In this document: in pieces, positions 24,375-33,383 of the stretch
Layout: each line of letters begins with the position of its first letter
Position numbering within the stretch: position 1 is the stretch's first letter
From: Asaia bogorensis
GTDB lineage: Bacteria > Pseudomonadota > Alphaproteobacteria > SHVZ01
NCBI GenBank assembly: GCA_945897335.1
Contig: CAMDFP010000010.1
Location: forward strand, 1 to 35,923
Direction of reading: 5' to 3'
Length of the DNA stretch: 35,923 nucleotides
Notes under the pieces: model-generated
The model's input: only the letters and a program-made list of their open reading frames with translations
The model's database searches: none
What the model was told of the DNA's origin: nothing
Program-made: the position numbers and the translations under genes

Positions 24375-24815
24375 TCAGCCGCGGCCTTCGCCTGCTTCGG
24401 CCTTTTTCGCACGTTGAAAGCGCATGCTTCCCATCTCGTCGAGCTCGGTCTGCTCGAGCTTCGCCAGCCGCTCGGCTTCGCGCTTCTCGCGGTTGGCCTG
24501 GGTGATCTCCGCCTGCTTCAGCTCGAGGAAGAGTCCCGACAGCTCGTCGCGCAAGCGCTCAACCTCGACATCGGCCGCACGAATGGCGGCTTCCGTCACC
24601 TCGCGCCGCCTGAGGAAGAGCTTCGCGTAGCTGGCGTAGCCCTGCCCCGCCTCGAAGGAGCCGCGGGCAGCTTCCTGCTCGCGCTTGAGCTCGGCCCCAA
24701 GATCGACGAGCGCCTGGCGGCAGGCATCGGCCTCGCGCTGGGCATCCGCCAGCTCGCGCCGCTTCTCGTCGACGCGCCACTGCACCAGCCTGATGAGGCT
24801 GCCGAGGTCCTTCAC
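24375..24815 (-). CDS. fliJ: Flagellar export protein FliJ
   Basis: A 146-residue, highly charged, almost entirely helical coiled-coil protein (SLIRLVQWRVDEKRRELADAQ, then a long Glu/Arg/Ala-rich stretch). It matches FliJ, the central stalk-like chaperone of the flagellar type III export ATPase. It starts with GTG at 24815, seven bases after the fliI stop. An ATG overlapping the fliI stop gives only four codons and is not used. The fliI-fliJ order is the usual one. FliJ sequence conservation is low, so the call leans on position, size and coiled-coil character. Confidence 0.85.
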   Translation of the reverse strand: MKDLGSLIRLVQWRVDEKRRELADAQREADACRQALVDLGAELKREQEAARGSFEAGQGYASYAKLFLRRREVTEAAIRAADVEVERLRDELSGLFLELKQAEITQANREKREAERLAKLEQTELDEMGSMRFQRAKKAEAGEGRG

Positions 24816-24822
24816 GTCGGCT

Positions 24823-26163
24823 TCATGTCGCCGGCGGCGGGTTGTTCAGGATCTGAGCGAGCTGGGCATAGCCGGTGCCGAGATCGCAGCGTTCGTCCTT
24901 GTCCTGCTTGAGAAAGGCTTCGAGCAGCGGGTTGTAGGCGATCGCCTGATCCACCTGCGGGTCGGTGCCGCGGCGATAGGCACCGAGCCGGATCAGCTCG
25001 GCCATGTCCTCGTAGGTGCTGAGCAGCGCGCGGGCGCGCATCACCAGCGCGTTTTCCTCGGGCGTGTTGCAGCCCGGCATGGCGCGCGAGATCGAGCGCA
25101 GCAGGTTGATCGCCGGGTAGCGTCCGCGCTCGGCGATCTGACGTTCCAGCACGATATGGCCGTCGATGATGCCGCGGACGGCATCGGCGATCGGCTCGTT
25201 GTGGTCATCGCCCTCGACCAGCACGGCGAAGAGGCCGGTGATCGCGCCCTTGCCGGTGCCGGGACCGGCCCGCTCGAGTAGGCGCGGAAGCTCGGTGAAG
25301 ACGGTCGGGGTATAGCCCTTGGAGGCCGGCGGCTCGCCGGCGGAGAGGCCGATCTCGCGCTGGGCCATGGCGAAGCGCGTGATCGAGTCGATCAGGCAAA
25401 GGACTTCCATGTCCTGATCGCGGAAGAACTCGCTGACCGTCAGCGTCAGATAAGCCGCCTGGCGGCGCATCAGCGGCGACTCATCCGAGGTGGCGACGAC
25501 GACGACCGAGCGCGCCAGCCCCTCGGGCCCCAGGATGTCCTGGATGAACTCCTGGACCTCGCGCCCGCGTTCGCCGACCAGGCCGATGACGTTGACGTCG
25601 GCCGAGGTGAAGCGGGCGATCATCGACATGGTCACCGACTTGCCGACGCCGGAGCCGGCGAAGATTCCCATGCGCTGGCCTTCGACGACGGTGAGGAAGG
25701 TGTTCAGCGCGCGGACGCCGAGATCGATCTTGCCGCCCAGGCGACGGCGCGAATGGGCAGGCGGCGGATTGGCGCAGAGCGGATAGGGCACGCGGCCATT
25801 GGCAAGCGGGCCGAGACCGTCGATCGGCTCACCCATGGCATTGACGGTGCGCCCCAGCCAGGACTTGTCGGGAAAAGCGACAGGCTCGGATTCGGCGACC
25901 TCAGCCCGGCTGCCGACGCCGACCCCTTCGAGGGAGACGAAGGGCATGACCAGCGCGCGGTCCTTCCGGAATCCGACCACCTCGCAAGGCACCCGCCGGC
26001 CGCCGCGGGCGAGCAGATGGCAGCGGTCGCCGATGGAGAGCTGGCGTTCGACGCCGCCGACCTCGACCAGCATGCCGAGGATCGAGGCGACCCGGCCGAA
26101 CAGCCGGTACTCCGACAGCTTCTCCAGCTGGTCGACGGCCTGCCGCAAGGGATTGACGTGCAT
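24823..26163 (-). CDS. fliI: Flagellum-specific ATPase FliI
   Basis: A 446-residue F1-beta-like ATPase that powers flagellar protein export at the membrane base. The N-terminal beta-barrel has [18 protein letters not shown]. Walker A is G-S-G-V-G-K175-[29 protein letters not shown] and [17 protein letters not shown] (Walker B) follow, then the ExxxPAxxGYxPTVF-type segment and [12 protein letters not shown]. All key motifs are intact. I chose the ATG at 26163 over the GTG at 26175; neither has a strong RBS. The gene is divergent from ctrA across a CtrA-box-rich region, so CtrA control of flagellar export genes is likely. Confidence 0.95.
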   Translation of the reverse strand: MHVNPLRQAVDQLEKLSEYRLFGRVASILGMLVEVGGVERQLSIGDRCHLLARGGRRVPCEVVGFRKDRALVMPFVSLEGVGVGSRAEVAESEPVAFPDKSWLGRTVNAMGEPIDGLGPLANGRVPYPLCANPPPAHSRRRLGGKIDLGVRALNTFLTVVEGQRMGIFAGSGVGKSVTMSMIARFTSADVNVIGLVGERGREVQEFIQDILGPEGLARSVVVVATSDESPLMRRQAAYLTLTVSEFFRDQDMEVLCLIDSITRFAMAQREIGLSAGEPPASKGYTPTVFTELPRLLERAGPGTGKGAITGLFAVLVEGDDHNEPIADAVRGIIDGHIVLERQIAERGRYPAINLLRSISRAMPGCNTPEENALVMRARALLSTYEDMAELIRLGAYRRGTDPQVDQAIAYNPLLEAFLKQDKDERCDLGTGYAQLAQILNNPPPAT

Positions 26164-26227
26164 TAGCCCAATCACCGCAAGGGTTTGCAGGTCATGAATG
26201 TCCTGCCGTTACGACGTTGCAGCCGGG

Positions 26228-26340
26228 GATTCGCAGGCGCACTCTATCATGAAATCGACAATCGAGCCTCGCCGGGGATGCTGTTAACCAAGTTTTAGGA
26301 TGTTGTTAATAGGATGAGTTAACCTTGATAGGGGGTTAAC
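26228..26340 (+). promoter_or_regulatory. ctrA/fliI divergent control region with CtrA boxes and a GANTC site
   Basis: TTAA occurs four times in 56 bp (26284, 26306, 26319, 26336). The first forms TTAA-N7-TTAG (26284-26298), close to the CtrA consensus TTAA-N7-TTAA. A possible sigma-70 promoter for ctrA is TTGTTA (26303-26308), 17 bp, TGATAG (26326-26331), overlapping the TTAA copies, which suits autoregulation by phosphorylated CtrA. A GANTC site at 26228-26232 could bring CcrM/GcrA control. The same region lies upstream of fliI on the other strand. Confidence 0.6.
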
Positions 26341-26343
26341 GAG

Positions 26344-27042
26344 ATGCGTGTCCTTCTGGTCGAAGACGACTCCGCCACCGCGCGGTCCATCGAGCTCATG
26401 CTCCGTTCCAGCGGCTTCGTGGTCGACACGAGCGAGTTCGGCGAGGACGGCATCGAGGTCGGCAAGCTATACGATTACGACATCATCCTTCTCGATCTCA
26501 TGCTGCCGGACATCGACGGCTACGAGGTCCTGCGCCGGCTCCGCGCCCAGAAGGTGACGACGCCGATCCTGATCCTCTCCGGCCTCTCGGAGATGGACAA
26601 CAAGATCAAGGGGTTGGGCTTCGGCGCCGACGACTATCTGACCAAGCCCTTCGACCGCCGCGAGCTCATTGCCCGCATCCAGGCGATCGTGCGCCGCTCC
26701 AAGGGCCATGCCGCCTCGGTCCTGAAGACCGGGCGCCTCAGCATCAACCTCGGTGCCCACACGGTCGAGATCGACGGCAAGCCCGTGCATCTCACCAGCA
26801 AGGAATTCGGCATCCTCGAGCTGCTCTCGCTCCGCAAGGGCACGACGCTGACCAAGGAGATGTTCCTGAACCATCTCTATGGCGGCATGGACGAGCCCGA
26901 GCCGAAGATCATCGACGTCTTCATCTGCAAGCTGAGGAAGAAGATCTCCAAGGCTGCCAACGGCGACAATTTCATCGAGACCGTCTGGGGCCGGGGATAC
27001 GTGCTGCGCGATCCCGCCGAAGTGAAGGCCAAAGCGAGCTAA
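26344..27042 (+). CDS. ctrA: Cell-cycle response regulator CtrA
   Basis: A 232-residue OmpR/PhoB-family response regulator, the master regulator of cell cycle and motility in alphaproteobacteria. The receiver domain has acidic pocket E7-D8-D9, phospho-acceptor D51 in [10 protein letters not shown] and the conserved lysine in [11 protein letters not shown]. The DNA-binding domain has [45 protein letters not shown] and [10 protein letters not shown]. The match to CtrA is close throughout. The protein ends AKAS rather than with the Ala-Ala that targets Caulobacter CtrA to ClpXP. GGGGG about eight bases upstream serves as RBS. ChpT, which would phosphorylate it, is encoded 650 bp downstream. Confidence 0.97.
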   Translation: MRVLLVEDDSATARSIELMLRSSGFVVDTSEFGEDGIEVGKLYDYDIILLDLMLPDIDGYEVLRRLRAQKVTTPILILSGLSEMDNKIKGLGFGADDYLTKPFDRRELIARIQAIVRRSKGHAASVLKTGRLSINLGAHTVEIDGKPVHLTSKEFGILELLSLRKGTTLTKEMFLNHLYGGMDEPEPKIIDVFICKLRKKISKAANGDNFIETVWGRGYVLRDPAEVKAKAS

Positions 27043-27064
27043 AGCCTCGCTTCCAGCGACCGAC

Positions 27065-27092
27065 AAAAAGCCCTCCCGGCATCGGCAAGGGC
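27065..27092 (-). terminator. Rho-independent terminator downstream of the HPt gene
   Basis: On the minus strand GCCCT and AGGGC pair around an inner CCG/CGG pair and an ATGC loop, then five T follow (complement of 27065-27069). It lies 32 bp past the HPt stop and between convergent genes. The stem is interrupted, so strength is moderate. Confidence 0.6.
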
Positions 27093-27123
27093 ATCATCGC
27101 CGCGACGGGCGCAGCCGGTGGCA

Positions 27124-27573
27124 TCAGGCCATAGATGCCGCGCTCACCCGGCATCGGCTCGAAGCGATCGGTGCCGGGGTGGGGGCCGGCACGGCCGTGC
27201 CGTCCGCCCAGGCGTCGAGAAGCTGGATCAGGTCGGAGTCGTCGCCGGGAGGCTCGGCCTCGGTCTGCTCGAGGACGGAGAGGATCGACTTGATGGCGTC
27301 GAGCGAGCGGAGGATCAGGCCGACCGCATCCGGGGTCACCTCGAGGGCGCCGTCACGGAACTTGCCGAGCACATTTTCGGAAGCGTGCGCGACCTTCTCG
27401 AGCCGCGGCAATCCGAGGAACCCGCAGGCGCCCTTCACCGTGTGCATGACCCGGAAGATGCTGCTCAGCAGCGCCTTGTCGTTGGGGGGCTGCTCGAGCC
27501 TCACCAGATCGAGATCGAGAACCGACAGGTTCTCGGAGGTTTCCATCAGGAATTCGCGCAGCAGGTCGTCCAT
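27124..27573 (-). CDS. HPt-domain protein resembling the P1 domain of CheA
   Basis: A 149-residue protein whose first ~115 residues are a histidine phosphotransfer domain: LLREFLMETSENLSVLD, then IFRVMH44-TVKGACGFLGLPRLEKVAHASE with H44 as phospho-site. It is very close to the P1 domain of alphaproteobacterial CheA. What follows, GDDSDLIQLLDAW plus a Pro/Ala-rich tail, looks like the start of the CheA linker, and then the frame stops. CheA P2-P5, including dimerisation and kinase domains, are absent. It is therefore a free HPt protein or a truncated cheA. It lies 122 bp downstream of chpT in the same direction and convergent with ctrA. The start ATG has only a weak RBS. Confidence 0.85.
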   Translation of the reverse strand: MDDLLREFLMETSENLSVLDLDLVRLEQPPNDKALLSSIFRVMHTVKGACGFLGLPRLEKVAHASENVLGKFRDGALEVTPDAVGLILRSLDAIKSILSVLEQTEAEPPGDDSDLIQLLDAWADGTAVPAPTPAPIASSRCRVSAASMA

Positions 27574-27695
27574 GATCGCCGTCCGTCGGTTCGCCGCTTG
27601 GGGATTTGCGGAAGTGGCGGGGAGGACCTCCCCCGAACGACGCGGAGTATCGCGATCGAAGCCTAATTTTATGTAAAGCGGTTGAACCGATTTCC

Positions 27696-28340
27696 TCAGG
27701 GAAGTCGCATCGTGAACCCGACCCGGTCCGCACTCGCGTCCGAGGCGATCTTGGCCCCGATCGAGGCGGCGAGGCGGCCGGCATAGGCCGCGCCTACGCA
27801 TTTCGGATCGAGAGCGTCCGGATCGGGCGTCGCTCCGGATCCCAGCAGGGCCAGCACGGATGCGACCGAAGCCTCGATGCGGGCACCGACGCCCGTCGCC
27901 ACCAGACTCGCACCGGCCGGCGGATCGACGCTCACGGCGAGGCCGCCGCCCCGCGGCAGGGATTCGGCCGCCAGGACGACCATGGCCGCCAGCAGCTTGA
28001 GGCCGCTTCGCGGCAGCCCGACCGCTGCGTCCTCCGGCTTGACCGGCCAGTCCAGCTTGACCTTGCCGCCGACGAGGAAGCCGTCGACCAGTGCCCTCAC
28101 CTCCTGCACGCTCTGGCCCTCGTCATGTCCGGCATTTCCATAGGCGACGCGGAAGAAGGCGATCCGCCTCATCGCGCTGTCGGCCGAGGAGGCGACGAGG
28201 TCGAGCGCATCCTTCTGCATCGTGTCGCAGAACTCCGACATCAGCTCGACGCCGTTGGCGACCGCCCCGATCGGATTGACCAGATCGTGGCAGAGCCGGG
28301 ACGCCAGCATTTCCGCAAGCCTGAGGTCGAAGGCGCTCAC
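27696..28340 (-). CDS. chpT: Histidine phosphotransferase ChpT
   Basis: A 214-residue ChpT, which passes phosphate from hybrid kinase CckA to CtrA and CpdR. The dimerisation/phosphotransfer helix holds LASRLC-H18-DLVNPIGAVANGVEL with H18 as phospho-site, followed by RIAFFRVAYG. The C-terminal half is a degenerate ATPase-like fold (LPRSGLKLLAAMVVLAAESLPRGG) as in known ChpT. GTG start at 28340 with GGAG eight bases upstream. It shares a ~50-bp divergent promoter region with the DUF3553 gene. Closeness to ctrA suggests the phosphorelay genes are linked in this lineage. Confidence 0.93.
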   Translation of the reverse strand: MSAFDLRLAEMLASRLCHDLVNPIGAVANGVELMSEFCDTMQKDALDLVASSADSAMRRIAFFRVAYGNAGHDEGQSVQEVRALVDGFLVGGKVKLDWPVKPEDAAVGLPRSGLKLLAAMVVLAAESLPRGGGLAVSVDPPAGASLVATGVGARIEASVASVLALLGSGATPDPDALDPKCVGAAYAGRLAASIGAKIASDASADRVGFTMRLP

Positions 28341-28390
28341 GTGGAACTCCAGTTTTACCTATAGTAACAGCACCCGAGCGGAGCCGAACC
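28341..28390. promoter_or_regulatory. Short divergent promoter region chpT / DUF3553
   Basis: The sequence TATAGTA (28360-28366) reads as a -10 element in both directions: TATAGT toward the DUF3553 gene and TACTAT toward chpT. For chpT a partial -35 (TTCGGC) lies 16 bp away on the minus strand. Both start codons are within 30 bp. Prediction only. Confidence 0.4.
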
Positions 28391-28570
28391 TTGTCCTCAG
28401 ATCTTGCCCCCGGCGCCCTGGTGCGCCACCCCGACCGCCCGGACTGGGGATTGGGCCAAGTCCAGTCGGCGGTCGGCAGTCGCATCACGGTCAATTTCGA
28501 GAATGCCGGCAAGCTCCTGATCAACGCCGAGGTCGTGTCGCTGCAAGAAGTCACCGAGGAAAGTTCCTGA
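28391..28570 (+). CDS. DUF3553 family small protein
   Basis: A 59-residue protein with the DUF3553 signature: APGALVRHPDRPDWGLGQVQ, then ITVNFENAGKLLI. The family is typical of alphaproteobacteria and has no established function; the fold is probably a small beta-barrel like SH3/CarD-type domains, which is inference. The start is TTG at 28391, with GGAG seven bases upstream; no ATG or GTG lies nearby in frame. It is divergent from chpT, an arrangement I associate with this family, which hints at a regulatory link. Confidence 0.88.
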   Translation: MSSDLAPGALVRHPDRPDWGLGQVQSAVGSRITVNFENAGKLLINAEVVSLQEVTEESS

Positions 28571-28617
28571 TTCCGGGCCTCGCCGCGGCGTCTGCGGCGG
28601 AGTAGAGTAGCGATTCG

Positions 28618-29025
28618 ATGCTTCGCATGCTTTTCCTCGCCCTGGCGGTCTTCGCCACCCCCGTCGTCGCCACGCTGGCGGTGCCGACGGCCGTTCTTGC
28701 CCAGGAGAAGGCCAGCGACAAGGACAAGAAGGCCAAGGAGAAGCAGCGCGGCGCGCCGACGAAGAAGCAGGAACCGGTGATCAGCCAGCTTCCCGGCATC
28801 AGCGACGATGCCCGCTGTCAGGCCGAGGTCGCCGTCGCCGCCTTCAAGCGCCTAGGTGCCCTCTCGGTCCTGCACTATATGCCGAGCGGGCTCGCCAACG
28901 CCGCGGCGGCCGGCAACACCGCCGCCTTCGGCTATTGCGCCCAGAATCCCCGGGCCTGCGCCGAGTCGGCCGAAGTCCTGATGCCCAAGGTCGGCGAACT
29001 GCCGCCGAGCTGCGAGGGCAGCTAG
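28618..29025 (+). CDS. Small secreted four-cysteine protein, unknown function
   Basis: A 135-residue protein with a Sec signal peptide, cleavage likely after AVLA near residue 28. Next is a Lys/Glu/Asp-rich stretch ([17 protein letters not shown]) and then a compact domain with four Cys (DARCQ, YCAQ, RACAES, PSCEG), enough for two disulfides in the periplasm. I do not recognise a family. The start could also be the ATG nine bases later at 28627; the RBS is weak for both. Its TAG overlaps the stop of the convergent mobA gene in a shared CTAG (29022-29025). Confidence 0.75.
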   Translation: MLRMLFLALAVFATPVVATLAVPTAVLAQEKASDKDKKAKEKQRGAPTKKQEPVISQLPGISDDARCQAEVAVAAFKRLGALSVLHYMPSGLANAAAAGNTAAFGYCAQNPRACAESAEVLMPKVGELPPSCEGS

Positions 29026-29626
29026 CCCGAGACCAGCCGCTCGGCCGCGGCCAGATCCTCAGGCGTATTGACGTTGAAGAACGGATCGACCGGATCGGCC
29101 GGGAAGTCGACCATGGCGAGCCTGTGGCGCGCCGTCCAGGCATCGACCTTGCGCAGACCCTCCTCGACAACGGCGCGGCGCAGATCCTCCCTGAGGCGCA
29201 CCGCCCAGAGGCCGATCACTGGATGCGGCTGGCCATGCGAGGCGGCGCAGACCAGCTCGGCCCCTTCCTCGGTCGCGACGACGAGGCGCGCGACCAGGTC
29301 CGCCGGCAGGAAGGGTGCATCGGTCGCAGCGGTAACGACCCACATGGCAGCCGGCACGTTCGCCGCTGCCCAGTCGAGCCCGGCGAGCACGCCGGCCAGC
29401 GGGCCGACGAAGCCCTCGACCGAATCCGGCACCACGGTGAGACCGGTCCGGGCGAACCGCCCCGGATCGCCATTGGCGTTCAGAATCAGGCGGCCGACCT
29501 GGGGCTGGAGCCGTTCGATCACCCGGTCGAGGATCGGCCGCCCGCCCAGCTGGCGCAGGTTCTTGTCGCCGCCGCCCATTCGTCGCGACTGGCCGCCGGC
29601 AAGCAGCACGCCGACGACACTCTGGG

Positions 29627-29630
<4 letters not shown>
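29022..29630 (-). CDS. mobA: Molybdenum cofactor guanylyltransferase
   Basis: A 202-residue nucleotidyltransferase that attaches GMP to molybdopterin to make the bis-MGD cofactor. The GTP-binding loop is [16 protein letters not shown] at residues 7-22. [46 protein letters not shown] and the C-terminal [14 protein letters not shown] are all typical of MobA. Its ATG overlaps the alaS TGA by ATGA, so it is translationally coupled to alaS. No other molybdenum genes are in view. It is complete and of normal length. Confidence 0.96.
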
Positions 29631-32272
<2,642 letters not shown>

Positions 32273-32366
32273 GACACAGGCCCTTGCGCGGAGGTTCAGC
32301 CGGGGCGCGGTCGGCCTCGACCGGCGGACCCGGGGAACCGCTTCTATCCCCAGGGCTTAGGCGTGT

Positions 32367-33010
32367 CTAGGCGACTTTCGGCGGATTTCCGCAGGAATCG
32401 CGCACGATCAGGCGGGGCGGCCGCAGGCTGCGCTCCCCCGGCCCCTGCCTTGCCCCCCCCGATCCGCTCGAACAGGAGGTCGACCGCGGCGGCCGCCATC
32501 TCGGACACGGGCTGGGCGACGATGGTGAGGCGGGGCTGCATCGCCGCCGCCCAGGGGAAGTCGTCGACGGCAAGCGCCGAGACGTCATCCGGGCAGCGGA
32601 GCCCGCGTTCGGCCAGCGCCCGCATGACCCCCAGCAGGACCAGGCTGTGGCCGGCGAAGATCGCCGTCGGCGGCTCGGCCAGCGAGAGCAGCTCGACCGT
32701 CGCGTCATGGGCGCGGGAGTCGCGGAGGCCCACCTCCCGCATCAGGGCGGGATCGAACACCACGCCGCCGGCAACCAGGGCCTCCTTGAAGCCCAGAAGG
32801 CGCTCGCGGCCGGCCGAGACCGAGGACGAGCCCAGGATGACGCCGATCCGGCGGTGACCGAGGCCGACGAGATGCGTGCCGGCGAGGTGCCCGGCCATGT
32901 GGTTGTCGAGCGCCTCGGTGTCGAAGCCGAAGCCGTCGAGGGTGCGGTCGACCAGCACCACCGGAGCCTTCAGCGCCGAAAGCGTCGCCGAATGCGAGGA
33001 CTCCCGCCGC
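32367..33010 (-). pseudogene. LacI-family regulator remnant (5' truncated and frameshifted)
   Basis: The ligand-binding half of a LacI/PurR-type repressor. Recognisable segments are HSATLSALKAPVVLVDRTLDG, HLVGLGHRRIGVILGSSSVSAGRERLLGF, PTAIFAGHSLVLLGVMRALAERGL and CPDDVSALAVDDFPWAAAMQPRLT. The DNA-binding helix-turn-helix, hinge and first part of the sensor domain are missing: upstream of about 33010 the frame reads the antisense of another gene. Near the 3' end a run of eight G on the coding strand (32453-32460) shifts the frame. One G fewer restores the family ending RPPRLIVRDSCG and a stop at 32367; as it stands the frame ends at 32344. The protein cannot bind DNA as a LacI repressor. Confidence 0.85.
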
Positions 33011-33304
33011 CCCGCCGGTCCGGACATGAGCGATCCGCTCGGCCATCTCGGGCTCCGCTCGAACTGCGACAAGGCCTGGTTCGGCTGGCCCTGCGACGAG
33101 GAGATCGAGAAGCTGCGCGGCGCCTTCGCCGATGCCGCCGACCCGGCGGAGAGGAAGCGCATCGCCGAAGCCGTCCAGCGCCGCGCCAACGAGGTTGTGC
33201 CCTATGTCCCGCTCGGCCAGCTCTACCTGGCGCGGAGATACTCGACGAAGCTCAGCGGCATCCTGGCCGCGCCGCTGCCGGTCTACTGGAACATAGCCAA
33301 GGCG
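33011..33304 (+). pseudogene. Remnant of a third family-5 solute-binding protein (C-terminal fragment)
   Basis: About 95 residues match the C-terminal end of the two solute-binding proteins at 20964 and 22619. Compare MSDPLGHLGLRSNCDKAWFGWPCD here with NPLTSLPVGTACEKSWFGWPCD in copy A. YVPLGQLYLARRYSTKLSGIL and VYWNIAKA complete the match. The first ~430 residues and the signal peptide are absent. The normal stop after the final tryptophan region is also lost: the frame stays open to 33469, into the next gene. There is no plausible way for it to be exported or to work. Confidence 0.85.
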
Positions 33305-33383
33305 AACGGACGGCTGCCCCGGAAAGGGTTGCATCGAAAGTCGCGGTCGGATCATCTGGCGCCGGACCTGTCCTCCGGAGCCG

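Noticed and set aside
26972-27154. A separate small gene with Pro/Met-rich text after the HPt gene
   Set aside because: It overlaps the ctrA 3' end and the terminator hairpin. It may at most be a shifted linker tail of the CheA-like stump.
27613-27630. GGGGAGG/CCTCCCC palindrome between HPt and chpT as a terminator
   Set aside because: The arms are separated by a single base and no T-run follows, so a functional terminator is doubtful.
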